Origin: Methanorbis rubei | Lineage (GTDB): Archaea > Halobacteriota > Methanomicrobia > Methanomicrobiales > Methanocorpusculaceae | Assembly: GCF_032714495.1 (NCBI RefSeq) | Contig: NZ_JAWDKB010000002.1 | Coordinates: 124,001 to 188,000, forward strand | Direction of reading: 5' to 3' | DNA length: 64,000 bases | In this document: piece after piece, positions 8,393 to 17,728 of the stretch | Numbering within the stretch: the first letter of the stretch is position 1 | How the letters are laid out: every line of letters begins with the position of its first letter | Program-made: the position numbers and the translations under genes | Notes under the pieces: generated by a model | The model's input: the letters and a program-made list of their open reading frames with translations, nothing else | Databases searched by the model: none | What the model was told of the DNA's origin: nothing

Positions 8393-9756
8393 TCAAGGAG
8401 CTTCTGTGCCACAAGCCGGTTGTCTTCATCCAGTACAATCATGTGAGTTGCACAGGATACACAGGGGTCATATGCACGGACAATGACTTCTGCAAGTTCC
8501 CATGGTGCGCCGGTAAGTGCACGGCTGCAGGTCGGGAAGTTCCAGGTGGTCGGAACGAGCATAGAGAACCACTCGACTTTGCCGTTGCGTACCTTTGCGA
8601 GGTGAACGTCTGTGCCGCGTGGTGCTTCGTTTGCTGCCCATCCGATGGATCCGTCGCCCTGCGGAATGACGTCTGCGACGACACTGCCGGAGGTGTTGAT
8701 GGCATCTGCTGCCTCAATCATCTTGTAGACGGAGTCCATGTATTCCATTTCACGTGCAATGTTGAGTCCAATGGCTCCCTTGCGGTCGTAGTTTCTGTAC
8801 GTTGCAAGACGTGCACGTGGTCCGACTTCGACGGGCTGACCGTCGTAAAGTGGGACACCAGTGCATGCCTGCATCTGTGGCCAAGCTTTTCCGCCTGCTT
8901 TGGTGGTTCCGCCAACCGGGTATGCCGGGTCTTCGAGGGTAATTTCCTCTTCGCCCATGTACCAGTCCCAGGGTCTGACTTCGAGCCAGCGTGCCGGGTC
9001 CCAGGTCGGGTGCTCGTCAAGAGAAGAGCTTCCGTAGCATGGGTCGGTTGCCATGTAGCCCTGGTCGTGGAAACCAAGGGTCTTCGGAATAGTGACTTCG
9101 CGGCCGCACATCTCTGCCCAGTCGCGTTTGCCATAGTTCTCGAAGACTGCAATCATGAACTCCATCTGTGCACGTGCAAGCGGAAGTGCCTGCTTTGCAA
9201 GATCGTAGATCTTGGTTCTCGCGCGTGGAGTGATATTTTTGTACATACCACCAACACGGGTGTTGGACGGGTGTACTGCTTCTCCGCCTACGATCTCACC
9301 AATGGTCTGACCGATCATACGCAGAGTCTGGATACGTTTTGCAACGGATCTGACCGGCTCCTCGGGAGAGAATGGGTTGATCTTCGAGTCAGTGCCTGGC
9401 AGGTACATATCCGGCAGTGCAAGAATGTCATGCAGTGCGTGGGAGTGCAGTCTGTTTGCACACTGGAGAATAATACGCAGAAGATATGCGTCGTCTGGGA
9501 TCTCTACACCCATCGATGCTTCCATTGCCTCTGTTGCGGCAAGGGTGTGGGCAATCGGACAGATACCACACACACGGGATGCGATCTTGGGAACCTGCTC
9601 ATAGGTCTTACCGATGGCAAGCTTTTCTACTCCACGAACCGGTGTGATGGAAAGCCAGTCTCCGCGCTCAATGATTCCTTCATCGTTTACTTTCAAAACG
9701 AGCTTGGAGTGACCCTCATGTCTGGTGGTCGGGGAAATTTCTACTACTTTCGACAA
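8389..9756 (-). CDS. frhA: Coenzyme F420-reducing hydrogenase, alpha (NiFe large) subunit
   Basis: 455 residues. Holds the NiFe centre that splits H2. Both Cys pairs are present: N-terminal 'RVCGIC' (Cys63, Cys66) and C-terminal 'DPCVSCATH' (Cys432, Cys435). FrhD is expected to cut after His438 and release a 17-residue tail. The start is TTG at 9756: no ATG is available at the right place, the protein begins with the expected 'MSKVVEISPTTRHEGH', and a GATGAGG motif lies upstream. First gene of the frh operon; about 400 bp of non-coding DNA upstream presumably holds its promoter. Confidence 0.97.
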   Translation of the reverse strand: MSKVVEISPTTRHEGHSKLVLKVNDEGIIERGDWLSITPVRGVEKLAIGKTYEQVPKIASRVCGICPIAHTLAATEAMEASMGVEIPDDAYLLRIILQCANRLHSHALHDILALPDMYLPGTDSKINPFSPEEPVRSVAKRIQTLRMIGQTIGEIVGGEAVHPSNTRVGGMYKNITPRARTKIYDLAKQALPLARAQMEFMIAVFENYGKRDWAEMCGREVTIPKTLGFHDQGYMATDPCYGSSSLDEHPTWDPARWLEVRPWDWYMGEEEITLEDPAYPVGGTTKAGGKAWPQMQACTGVPLYDGQPVEVGPRARLATYRNYDRKGAIGLNIAREMEYMDSVYKMIEAADAINTSGSVVADVIPQGDGSIGWAANEAPRGTDVHLAKVRNGKVEWFSMLVPTTWNFPTCSRALTGAPWELAEVIVRAYDPCVSCATHMIVLDEDNRLVAQKLLE

Positions 9757-10153
9757 TGTTATCGCCTCATCCTAAATATTTTAGGTTGTTCGATCAGCTA
9801 TACAGGAAAATTACCATTGTCCTTTTGGGTTAATGACACGTACCGAAGTACGCTATCTTAATTTTCTTTCATAGGATTTATTAAAGATTTCCTCTTTCCG
9901 TGGACAGAGATTTCCCCGAATTTTCTGATATTATTTGATGATTCATACGTCACACATTACAACTTCGCCAAAGGTGTTACTAAATATGTTGTGAATAGTA
10001 CTTTGTGGAAAATGATCCGGATTTTTCCGATTTTCTTCGAATTTTGTGGCATCTGATTTCTCCGTATCCGGCTCTTTCTTATGCGCTCCGGGAAAATGCC
10101 GACAAAATTTGTATTAAACAAAAGTAATTTCTAAAAAAAGTAGGTTGGGAGTG
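9757..10153. other. Non-coding region upstream of frhA
   Basis: Nearly 400 bases between the frhA start and the mptA stop, both on the minus strand. No protein-like frame or tRNA seen. A TATA-like stretch on the minus strand at about 9875-9886 (TTTAATAAA core) could drive frh and would give a leader of about 100 nt. A small inverted repeat, CGTA...TACG, lies at about 9838-9852 inside that leader. Confidence 0.5.
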
Positions 10154-11089
10154 TTATATGTTCAGCTCTTCACGCAGTTCGGCAAGAGTCGCCTTGCGCT
10201 CTGCGTATGCATCATGCTGGTGAATGCTTTCCTCGTTCGTCTGGCGGATGGTGATGTGGGTGTCGCCTGGGAGATTGACGAATGTCGTCACTACCTGACG
10301 GGCCATCTCACGCACACAGTCCTCCACAAACCGTGCATTCTTGTGAGCTGCCATGACAACATAACTTTCATCCCCGCGCTTGAGGAGTTCATAGATCTTT
10401 GCACTCATGGACTCTTTGAGAACGTTCACGATCGACTCAAGCGGAACAACGATGTCATCATCTGTCTCCACACAGAGGAATCCGCGTCCGCGCTGGTTGT
10501 GGCTCGCCATCGGAACTTCCTGGAAGAATGCATCAATTTTATCGTCAGTGATCTGCAGGTCCTGCATCACTCGCATTGCATGATCCTTCATGATGTTTTG
10601 TGCACACGGGCATGCGGTAATACCGGTAACCTCTGCACCTACACTCTTGCGGACGATTGGTTTGCCTTCGGTTCTCTGGGCGATCGCATGAGCGTAAACG
10701 TTCACGACCTCCTGACACGAAGTCTTGGAGACCGGGGTGTCGCGGTTGATCATGTAGAAGCTGCGCATGAACACTTCGGTTCTGTCTGCATACTCATGAT
10801 GGTCGAGAAGTTTTCGCGAAACAATTCCACACACATCTTCAATACCACGGACATCGCCGGAGGTTGCCTGCTGCAGTACCTCGTCGATGACCTCAAAGTT
10901 GCGGGAAAGGTTTGCGCCTTTCAGGCTGCTTGGGAGATCGACAAAGACGTCGAAGTCGGAGATGAATATTGCCGGGCGTGCTTTGCCTGGGCGTCCAACA
11001 ACAACGAGCTTCTTGACGTTTTTCACACCGACACGGGTCAGGCTGATTCGTACGTCAGGAGCAGTGGACTGCACATCTGGTAATGACAT
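10154..11089 (-). CDS. mptA: GTP cyclohydrolase MptA (FolE2/IV family)
   Basis: 311 residues. Fe(II)-dependent enzyme converting GTP to 7,8-dihydroneopterin 2',3'-cyclic phosphate, first step of methanopterin biosynthesis. Diagnostic segments include the opening 'LPDVQSTAPDVRISLTRVGV', 'GAEVTGITACPCAQ' with the catalytic Cys, and 'PMASHNQRGRG' with a metal-binding His. Its length and the near-terminal 'THITIRQTNEESIHQHDA' fit archaeal MptA. Single gene, divergent from ilvC with about 110 bp between them. Identity is secure by family motifs. Confidence 0.95.
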   Translation of the reverse strand: MSLPDVQSTAPDVRISLTRVGVKNVKKLVVVGRPGKARPAIFISDFDVFVDLPSSLKGANLSRNFEVIDEVLQQATSGDVRGIEDVCGIVSRKLLDHHEYADRTEVFMRSFYMINRDTPVSKTSCQEVVNVYAHAIAQRTEGKPIVRKSVGAEVTGITACPCAQNIMKDHAMRVMQDLQITDDKIDAFFQEVPMASHNQRGRGFLCVETDDDIVVPLESIVNVLKESMSAKIYELLKRGDESYVVMAAHKNARFVEDCVREMARQVVTTFVNLPGDTHITIRQTNEESIHQHDAYAERKATLAELREELNI

Positions 11090-11172
11090 TATACTGTATC
11101 CTTCGTTACTCCGCCAAAATATTCACAACAGGAACTGGCAGGTTAACGTGCATCTATCTGTATAGCCACGAG

Positions 11173-11184
11173 GGTATATAATTT
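11173..11184 (+). promoter_or_regulatory. Putative TATA box for ilvC
   Basis: GGTATATAATTT, centred near 11178. Transcription would start about 25 bases later, near 11205. That is after the upstream ATG at 11201 and before the ATG at 11219, so it favours the latter as the true start. Confidence 0.55.
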
Positions 11185-11218
11185 ATACGTGTCCTGACCT
11201 ATGTTATCACTGACGCGT

Positions 11219-12205
11219 ATGCTGAAAAAATACTATGACGCCGACGTTGATTGGGCGGTAATCGCCGAAAAAACGGTGGCGGTGATTGGATACGGTTCTC
11301 AGGGACGCGCCCAGGCCCAGAATCTTCGTGACAGCGGTCTTGCTGTTATTGTGGGGGTTAGGCCCGGAAAAAGTTTTGAAGCGGCAAGTCTGGATGGTTT
11401 TACTGTGATGCCGGTGTGCGATGCGGTGAAGGCGGCGGATGTTGTTGCGATGCTGGTCCCTGACGAGTCGGCTGCGGAGATATTCCGCCGCGAGATTCTT
11501 CCCTGGACACATGATGGTCAGGCGATTGTGTTTGCCCATGGCTTCACTCTCCACTACGGCCAGATAATTCCTCCGCCGAATCTGGATGTTGTGATGGTCG
11601 CACCAAAAGGTGTGGGCCCGCAGGTCCGCGAGTTGTATCTTGCGGATTCGGGTGTTCCTTCCATTATCGCGGTTCATCAGGATGTGACAGGGAATGCGAA
11701 AGAGACTGCCCTCGCATTTGCGAAAGGTATCGGCTCGGCCCGCTCTGTTATTATGGAGTCCAGTTGTGCTGAAGAGACCGAGACCGATCTCTTCGGAGAG
11801 CAGGCGGTCATCTGCGGAGGCGTGGTGAATCTGATGAAGGCCGCCTACGATACCCTGGTCGAGGCAGGCTACGAACCAGAGATTGCCTACTATGAATGCA
11901 TGCATTCACTGAAACTTATTGCCGGTCTGCTGTCTGAGGGAGGGTTTACGATGATGCATGATTCGGTGTCGAAGACTGCCGGGTACGGCGGTCTGACCCG
12001 CGGCCCACGTGTAATAGGACCCGAGGCAAAAACCGCGATGAAGGAGATCCTCGCAGAGATCCGGTCAGGCACCTTTGCCCGCGAGTGGCTTCTCGAAAAT
12101 CAGGTGAACCGCCCGCAGTACACCGCGCTCGTGCGGCTCGAGAAAGAATGTGAGCTGGAGAGAGTTGGCGGTGAGGTTCGCAGGATAATCTCCAAGAGAA
12201 AATAA
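11219..12205 (+). CDS. ilvC: Ketol-acid reductoisomerase
   Basis: 328 residues from the chosen ATG (334 if the ATG at 11201 is used). Converts acetolactate or acetohydroxybutyrate to dihydroxy acids with NADPH and Mg2+, in branched-chain amino acid synthesis. The Rossmann motif is 'VIGYGSQGRAQAQNLRDSG', and the Mg-binding helical domain has 'ETDLFGEQAVICGG' and 'YYECMHSLKLIAGLL'. Class I (short) type. The start was chosen because the family usually begins 'MLKKYYD...' and because of the TATA position. No other ilv gene is adjacent. A T-rich stretch after the stop and then a type A repeat element follow. Confidence 0.95.
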   Translation: MLKKYYDADVDWAVIAEKTVAVIGYGSQGRAQAQNLRDSGLAVIVGVRPGKSFEAASLDGFTVMPVCDAVKAADVVAMLVPDESAAEIFRREILPWTHDGQAIVFAHGFTLHYGQIIPPPNLDVVMVAPKGVGPQVRELYLADSGVPSIIAVHQDVTGNAKETALAFAKGIGSARSVIMESSCAEETETDLFGEQAVICGGVVNLMKAAYDTLVEAGYEPEIAYYECMHSLKLIAGLLSEGGFTMMHDSVSKTAGYGGLTRGPRVIGPEAKTAMKEILAEIRSGTFAREWLLENQVNRPQYTALVRLEKECELERVGGEVRRIISKRK

Positions 12206-12226
12206 TTTTTTGTTTGGTTCTGATCA

Positions 12227-12401
12227 GCTCCGCCCACGGAACACACTGAACACACGGAATTTTACAGAAAAACATCACGGAGCAGACGTGAACAGCACGG
12301 AAATTATTTTTTCGAATATTTTTGAATTCTGTGGTGTTCACGTCTGTTCCGTGATGTTTTCTGCGATATTTCAGTGTGTTCCGTTTTTCCGTGGGCGGAG
12401 C
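12227..12401. repeat. Type A palindromic element, copy A1
   Basis: Opens with GCTCCGCCCACGGA and closes with its complement TCCGTGGGCGGAGC. Between them each arm carries ordered modules: a 'cacac...cggaa' module, then a core containing ACATCACGGAGCAGACGTG, then a short AT-rich spacer and the same modules inverted. It lies 21 bp past the ilvC stop. A degraded copy of another module (related to GAGCAGGCCGAAGG) follows at 12402-12424. Confidence 0.9.
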
Positions 12402-12637
12402 AGCGAAACAGTGAACAGGCCGCAACCTCCAGAATATTTATTACCTCTTACCACCGAAATACCAACTGATCGAAATGGTATAGATTCTGAACCGTCCGCT
12501 ATTTGGAGAATATTATAGTCGCACCTCAGTGAATACGCTGAGGCCCTCCTTCGGACAGAATCTATGATCTTCTCCATATTTTTATCGTACTCTCCACGGT
12601 TACGTGTAGTAAATGTCACAACCACTGTCTTACCCAC
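12371..12637 (-). CDS. Small open frame, possibly a gene remnant
   Basis: 88 codons from a GTG. The first ~65 residues read like protein ('VVVTFTTRNRGEYDKNMEKIIDSV'), but the last ~12 are the translated arm of repeat element A1, so the original 3' end seems to have been lost or overwritten. I recognise no family. It may be a decayed gene truncated by the repeat, or chance. The stretch 12640-12846 upstream holds another short minus-strand frame (12641-12829) without recognisable features. Confidence 0.25.
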   Translation of the reverse strand: MGKTVVVTFTTRNRGEYDKNMEKIIDSVRRRASAYSLRCDYNILQIADGSESIPFRSVGISVVRGNKYSGGCGLFTVSLLRPRKNGTH

Positions 12638-12846
12638 AGGTTAAACGGAATAATTATGATTGGAACACCAACGAAACGAGAAAACAGATCGCATCCTACC
12701 GAGATGTACAGCTTGAAATCCCGGATCAATAAACATGGTTTGATTGCAAACCCTGTGCCCCAGAGATGCAACTGGAGTCAGATGCATCAGCACCGCCGTA
12801 TTACCAATTACAAAAGATAACGAGGGCAATCATGCCCTCCACGTTT

Positions 12847-13221
12847 TTATCCCCTTCCCGGGGGAAGAACCTCAAGCCAGTAGCCGTCAGGGTCAGTGAT
12901 GAAATAAATTCCCATCTCTTCATTGATAAACTCAACGCAACCCATCTTCTGGTGTTTTGCAAGAGCGCCTTCGTAATCGTCAGTACCAAACGCAAGATGA
13001 AACTCATTGTCACCGAGATCGTAGGGCTCGTCGCGGTCCCGCAGCCAGGTCAGCTCCAGCTTGTGGCATCCTGATCCGTCTCCCAGATACACGATAATAA
13101 ACTCCCCGGACTCAGGAGCAATGCGTTTCACTTCAGTGAGGCCAAGGGCCTCCTCATAAAACTTCATCGACTTTTCCAGATTCAGCACATTGATATTATT
13201 GTGAATCATCGTGAACTTCAT
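12847..13221 (-). CDS. Glyoxalase/VOC-fold protein (lactoylglutathione lyase-like)
   Basis: 124 residues, one vicinal-oxygen-chelate domain made of two beta-alpha-beta-beta-beta halves. The start 'MIHNNINVLNLEKSMKFYEEALGL', the mid-segment 'HLAFGTDDYEGALAKH' and the end 'GIYFITDPDGYWLEVLPP' are typical of GloA-like proteins; the His and Glu residues fit the metal-ligand positions. A methylglyoxal-type lyase is the closest named activity, but methanogens lack glutathione in general, so the real substrate is uncertain. Divergent from recQ, with repeat copy A2 in between. Confidence 0.85.
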   Translation of the reverse strand: MKFTMIHNNINVLNLEKSMKFYEEALGLTEVKRIAPESGEFIIVYLGDGSGCHKLELTWLRDRDEPYDLGDNEFHLAFGTDDYEGALAKHQKMGCVEFINEEMGIYFITDPDGYWLEVLPPGRG

Positions 13222-13281
13222 ACCAAAACAGTTGTATCTGATCGGTTATCTACTCTGGGGCCTTGGCTTATCGTTGATAAA

Positions 13282-13413
13282 CAGCCCACGGAAAAATGGA
13301 GTACACGGAAATTTCACAGAAAAAACATCACGGACCAGACGTGAACATCACGGAAATACATTATTTTCGAATTTCGTGATGTTTTTTCGCATGTTCCGTT
13401 TTTCCGTGGGCTG
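13282..13413. repeat. Type A palindromic element, copy A2 (short)
   Basis: Outer arms CAGCCCACGG and CCGTGGGCTG, with the TTTCACAGAAAAAACATCAC module on the left. The core module has one change (GGACCAGACG). The right arm keeps only part of the core. It sits in the divergent space between the glyoxalase-fold gene and recQ, so it could affect one or both promoters. Confidence 0.85.
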
Positions 13414-13488
13414 AGATGCGATGAATAACCAGTAGCCGAATCACACTATTTTATAATGCACCTTGCCGGATAACTAACTACACACCCC

Positions 13489-14982
13489 ATGACGCAGGAC
13501 ATCCAAAAAACTCTGGAAGCGTTCTTTCACCACCAGACGTTTCGGCCCAATCAGGAAGAGATCATCAGCGATGTGGTCGCGGGCCGCGATGTTCTTGCAG
13601 TCATGGCAACAGGCGGCGGAAAATCCCTCTGCTACCAGCTTCCGGCCATGATGCTTGACGGCATGACCGTCGTAATATCGCCCTTGATCGCCCTCATGAA
13701 GGATCAGGTGGACGCTCTTCTGGCTCAGGGAGTTCGCGTCGGGACGCTTAACAGCATGCAGACCTATGATGAAAAACTCCGTGTCGAGCGGGAGATCTCA
13801 TCCGGCAGTCTTCGCATCCTCTATGTCTCGCCCGAGCGTGCCGTCACTCCTGCATTTTTTCAGGTCCTCTCCCGCTGTCGGGTCGCACTTTTTGCGGTGG
13901 ATGAAGCCCACTGCATCTCAATGTGGGGTCATCAGTTCAGGCCCGAGTACCGCGAGATCAAAGTTCTGCGGGAAAAGTTTCCAAACGTCCCCGTCATCGC
14001 CCTCACCGCGACCGCAACCGAACGGGTCCGCGAGGACATCGTCCGCGAACTCGGCATGAAAAATTCCCGCGAGTACGTCGGCAGCTTCAACCGGAAAAAT
14101 CTCAGATACGAAGCCTACGAGGAACCGACCGGCATGGTGCGGATCCAGAAAATTGTCAGCTACGTGGTTGCCAATCCGAATGTTTCCGGCATCATCTACT
14201 GCTTCTCACGGGCAAGCTGTGAGGAGGTCGCAGAGCGTCTCAGACGCCACCGCATTCTTGCGAGCCCCTACCATGCCGGCATGCCGACTCCTGAACGCAA
14301 CCGGATTCAGGAAGGATTTTTGAACAACACGATTCGCGTCATCTGTGCAACGGTCGCGTTCGGCATGGGAATTGACAAACCTGATGTCAGATACGTCATC
14401 CATGCCCATCTCCCCAAAGACCTTGAGTCCTATTATCAGGAGACAGGCCGGGCAGGCCGCGACGGAAAGCCGTCGGACTGCATCCTCTACTACTCAGCAG
14501 GCGATCGGGCAAAGATCTCGTCCATGCTGGAACGCGAGTTCACTGATGTGCAGAGGCTGCGGATTGCGAAGGGAAAAGTTGCTGATATGTACAGCTACTG
14601 TACGACGTCCGGATGCCGGCGTAAGCTCCTCCTCTCCTACTTTGGCGAGGATATTTCGCCATGCAGAAACTGTGATATCTGTGACCGGTCTAATACAAAA
14701 CCAAAAAAGGTCGCGGCCCCGTCAGGAGATCTTCCAAAGATCGTGTTTGATGCTGCAAAAGATCTCAGCGGTCAGATGACGATGTCATCGTTTGTTTCGT
14801 TTCTTCTCGGCCTTGACCGGGCGCACACGAAAAGTTCCGGTCTTACGAGTCATTCATTCTATGGAGCGGCAAAGGATTACGGTCGGGCTGAGGTGATGGG
14901 TGTTGTGCAGGATCTTATTGCTGCCAAAAAACTTTCTTTGAAGGGAAAGTCAGTGATGAAACTCTGCGTTGCGGAGAAGTAA
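13489..14982 (+). CDS. recQ: ATP-dependent DNA helicase RecQ, short form
   Basis: 497 residues. 3'-5' superfamily 2 helicase of recombination and fork repair. Motif 0 'FRPNQEEII', Walker A 'ATGGGKS' (residues 40-46), DEAH box (138-141) with the RecQ aromatic loop after it ('CISMWGHQFRPEY'), 'ALTATAT', and motif VI 'QETGRAGRDG' are all present. A zinc-binding block follows ('SGCRRKLLLSYFGE', 'CRNCDIC'), then about 95 residues that resemble only part of a winged helix. No HRDC domain, unlike the ~600-residue bacterial RecQ. ATG start at 13489. A T-run follows the stop. Confidence 0.93.
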   Translation: MTQDIQKTLEAFFHHQTFRPNQEEIISDVVAGRDVLAVMATGGGKSLCYQLPAMMLDGMTVVISPLIALMKDQVDALLAQGVRVGTLNSMQTYDEKLRVEREISSGSLRILYVSPERAVTPAFFQVLSRCRVALFAVDEAHCISMWGHQFRPEYREIKVLREKFPNVPVIALTATATERVREDIVRELGMKNSREYVGSFNRKNLRYEAYEEPTGMVRIQKIVSYVVANPNVSGIIYCFSRASCEEVAERLRRHRILASPYHAGMPTPERNRIQEGFLNNTIRVICATVAFGMGIDKPDVRYVIHAHLPKDLESYYQETGRAGRDGKPSDCILYYSAGDRAKISSMLEREFTDVQRLRIAKGKVADMYSYCTTSGCRRKLLLSYFGEDISPCRNCDICDRSNTKPKKVAAPSGDLPKIVFDAAKDLSGQMTMSSFVSFLLGLDRAHTKSSGLTSHSFYGAAKDYGRAEVMGVVQDLIAAKKLSLKGKSVMKLCVAEK

Positions 14983-14991
14983 TTTTTTTGA
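14980..14991 (+). terminator. T-rich terminator after recQ
   Basis: A run of seven Ts immediately after the recQ TAA, on the sense strand and without a hairpin, as usual for archaeal termination. The next gene is convergent. Confidence 0.45.
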
Positions 14992-15003
14992 GAATCGCTC
15001 CTC

Positions 15004-16212
15004 TCAAATCGATTCAAGAATCTCTACCGTTCTCTTCAGAAGAGATGCCGCTTCCTTTGAGTCCTCTCTCGCACTGATGCAGAGATGCAGAACATTTCGA
15101 TAAGTTAACACCGCAATCGAAAACGGCATTCCTCCTTTTGCCACGCAACTGAACTCCATGTCTGTGACTGCGACGCTCTCACCAAAGTTCAGGGCGCCAT
15201 CCGGCACCACACCCGGGTTGGTCAGAAACGGAAAGCCGGCAAACTTTTTCGTGTCATCTGAAGTCAGTCTCGCATCAAAGAACGGCTTTGCCGCTCCGAC
15301 ACCGATTGAGTTTTCTTTCAGCTCCCGTGAGAGCTCTACTGCTGACGAAACAGTTTGGGAAAAATTTTCGCCGCAGACTACCGGCGACCAGTAGGCAACC
15401 GTGTAGTTTGCTGCGAACACACTCTCTTCTTCAGAAATATATCTGCGAAGATCAACCGTCGAACAGAGCGGAATTTTTTTTGGGCGTTCGCCTTCAAGAT
15501 GATCAGACAACGCTTCCGCATATGTAGCGATGAGGAGATCATGCACGGTTGCGTCAAAAGATTTTGCAAAAATTTTCATTCGTGCTAAGGTCTCGGGTCC
15601 CAGTGCGGCCTTGAGAAGCATCGTGCGGGAACTTTGATCAGTCGAGAGAAAATAATTTTTGTACGAAATAGTTTCCCGCGTCCGCTCCTCTTCATCCAAA
15701 AATAATTTCGCAAGTTGTTCTTCTGAAAATTTTTCAAACACCACTGCAAGTGTTCGATCAATTTTTTTTGGCGAAAATTTTTTTGCAGAAAATTTTTGCA
15801 TCCGATACTGATCAGCGACATGCTTCGCAACATCCAGCAGTCCACGGAAATCAGTAAGAAGATGTGCCACAGAAAAAATAAGCGTGTCAGAATCTTTGCC
15901 GCGGCAAATCGTTATCCGCAGCAGTGCATCACTTTCTGGATGCAGCGTTGTCATGACCTGATCAGGCGTCTGATCTGTTATGATAACTGGAATTTCCCCC
16001 TCGCTCAAACAAAAATCTCCCGATTCTCTTCCCCCAACAAATCTGCTGGAAAGAATTGGAAATTCCTCACCAACGCGGGACACCGCGTCACGCAGAAGAT
16101 TCGCATCAATTCGCCCCGCAAATGCAACCGCAAAACAGATCTGAAATGCATTTCCCGCATCTCCCAGATACAACTGAAACAGATCCAGTGGTGATGCAGA
16201 AATTTTTGTCAC
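15004..16212 (-). CDS. Condensation-domain-like acyltransferase
   Basis: 402 residues with the chloramphenicol-acetyltransferase/condensation-domain fold seen in PapA-type and alcohol acyltransferases. The opening 'ASPLDLFQLYLGDAGNAFQI' and residues 110-125 'TLIFSVAHLLTDFRG' fit. The family motif HHxxxDG appears here as Ala116-His117-x-x-x-Asp121-Phe: the catalytic second His and the Asp are kept, the first His and the Gly are not. No thioesterase, carrier-protein or peptide-synthetase gene is nearby, so it probably acts alone on a thioester donor; substrate unknown. Its start overlaps the pepD stop by 4 nt, so the two genes are likely co-translated. Confidence 0.7.
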   Translation of the reverse strand: MTKISASPLDLFQLYLGDAGNAFQICFAVAFAGRIDANLLRDAVSRVGEEFPILSSRFVGGRESGDFCLSEGEIPVIITDQTPDQVMTTLHPESDALLRITICRGKDSDTLIFSVAHLLTDFRGLLDVAKHVADQYRMQKFSAKKFSPKKIDRTLAVVFEKFSEEQLAKLFLDEEERTRETISYKNYFLSTDQSSRTMLLKAALGPETLARMKIFAKSFDATVHDLLIATYAEALSDHLEGERPKKIPLCSTVDLRRYISEEESVFAANYTVAYWSPVVCGENFSQTVSSAVELSRELKENSIGVGAAKPFFDARLTSDDTKKFAGFPFLTNPGVVPDGALNFGESVAVTDMEFSCVAKGGMPFSIAVLTYRNVLHLCISAREDSKEAASLLKRTVEILESI

Positions 16213-17639
16213 TTCTTCTCTCCGATCTCCTCAAGAATCTCGCAGAGATACTCCCACACGCGATTCGCAGAAGAGATCTGCATCCGCTCTTTGGGCGAGT
16301 GGGCACCGGTAATGTTCGGCCCGATAGCGATCATATCGAGTTCGGGCCGGACTCTTTTGAACAGCCCGCACTCAAGCCCTCCATGCGTCGCCCCGACGAG
16401 AGGCCTTGCCCCGTACATTTTTTCATGCACACGAATCGCTGTCTGCAAAAGCGGTGAGTTTGGGTCAGGCATCCAGCCGGGGAATTCATTTTCTGTGATA
16501 ACAACCGCCCCGCATTGTTCAAACAACTCTGCAATACTTTTCGAGACCGCGAATTTCTCAGACTCAGAGACACTTCTCTGCAAAGTTGTGATCGCGAGCG
16601 AGTTATCCTTCATCTCGATTGCCGCCAGATTGGTTGAGGTCTGCACAAGATCAGGAATCACCGCACTCATCGCAATCACCCCGTTCTGACATGCGTTCAG
16701 GGCAGCAATCAGTTCCCGGGCCACATCATTCGGGATGCTTTTCTCCTCGACCTCTTTTGGCTCAAGCGATAGCGAGATGTGCGGATCAGTCTGTTCATAT
16801 TTTTTTATGGTCTCGCATTCAAACGCAGAGAACATGTCCCTGACATGTTCGACGTCCGCCTCCGGAATACCGAAGACAGCCTCTGCATGTCTTGGTATCG
16901 CGTTCGATAAATTTCCTCCCGAAAGTCTGCAGACGGTTATCGCCGTAATTTTCGCAAGAAATTCTGCAAGAATTTTTATTGAGTTCGCCCGTCCGAGATG
17001 AATCTCCATTCCTGAGTGTCCGCCGGAAAGTCCGTCGATAGTGATTCGGAAGTAGACATTTTCTGCCGGAGACGAAACTGGCGTCCACGAGATCTCAGCA
17101 ACCGTCTCCACCCCTCCGGCGCATCCGGTACAGATTGCTCCCTCCTCCTCGCTGTCAAGATTGATCAAGAGCGAGCCTTCAAACATCTCCGCAGACACCG
17201 CCTTCGCTCCCGTAAGACCGGTCTCCTCATCGACTGTGAATAGGCACTCGATTTTTCCAGCCCTGATATTTTCCGTCAGAGCCGCAAGACTGTAGGCGAT
17301 ACCAATACCGTTATCTGCACCAAGTGTTGTCCCTTTCGCGTAGATCCAGTCGCCGACAATTTCTGTCTCGATCGGATCTGTCTCGAAGTTGATCGTCTTC
17401 GTTTGATCCTTTTCACAGACCATGTCCATGTGGGACTGCAGAACAACCGCGGGAGCATCCCTGCAGGCAGGATCCGGCTCGCGGACGATGCAGATGTTGC
17501 CTGCGGCATCCTCGCGTGCAGAGAGATGGTGATCTCTGGCAAATGCCAAAAGATACTTCCGCATTTTTTCCTCGTGCTTTGAAGGGCGGGGAATTTTTGT
17601 GATCGCCTCAAAGTACTCAAGAACTGGTCCGTGATTCAT
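16209..17639 (-). CDS. pepD: Aminoacyl-histidine dipeptidase-like M20 peptidase (PepD type)
   Basis: 476 residues from the ATG at 17639, which has a GGAG motif just upstream; an in-frame TTG at 17654 would add five residues. M20C metallopeptidase, cytosolic, cleaving dipeptides. Zinc-site motifs are in order: 'VVLQSHMDMVCEK', 'LGADNGIGIA', 'FTVDEETGLTGA' and 'LINLDSEEEGAICTGCAGG'. The C-terminal 'THGGLECGLF' carries the late His and Glu. A dimerisation (lid) domain is inserted at about residues 200-370. Upstream of, and overlapping, the acyltransferase gene. Confidence 0.9.
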   Translation of the reverse strand: MNHGPVLEYFEAITKIPRPSKHEEKMRKYLLAFARDHHLSAREDAAGNICIVREPDPACRDAPAVVLQSHMDMVCEKDQTKTINFETDPIETEIVGDWIYAKGTTLGADNGIGIAYSLAALTENIRAGKIECLFTVDEETGLTGAKAVSAEMFEGSLLINLDSEEEGAICTGCAGGVETVAEISWTPVSSPAENVYFRITIDGLSGGHSGMEIHLGRANSIKILAEFLAKITAITVCRLSGGNLSNAIPRHAEAVFGIPEADVEHVRDMFSAFECETIKKYEQTDPHISLSLEPKEVEEKSIPNDVARELIAALNACQNGVIAMSAVIPDLVQTSTNLAAIEMKDNSLAITTLQRSVSESEKFAVSKSIAELFEQCGAVVITENEFPGWMPDPNSPLLQTAIRVHEKMYGARPLVGATHGGLECGLFKRVRPELDMIAIGPNITGAHSPKERMQISSANRVWEYLCEILEEIGEKK

Positions 17640-17728
17640 GAGAGCTCCTGCCAATTTTTTGGTTTGTAAGATATTAAGCGTAAAAAATTATCATCCTTCG
17701 GGTGAGACTCATCGGCTTTTGTATCCTT

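Noticed and set aside
5972-9861. Long plus-strand open frames opposite frhB and frhA (350 and 472 codons)
   Set aside because: They lie exactly antisense to hydrogenase genes and are Cys/Val/His-rich without family features; explained by the codon pattern of the real genes.
9757-10153. tRNA or small RNA gene in the long gap upstream of frhA
   Set aside because: No cloverleaf or T-loop motif was found, only a small hairpin; a computed covariance search would be needed to reopen this.
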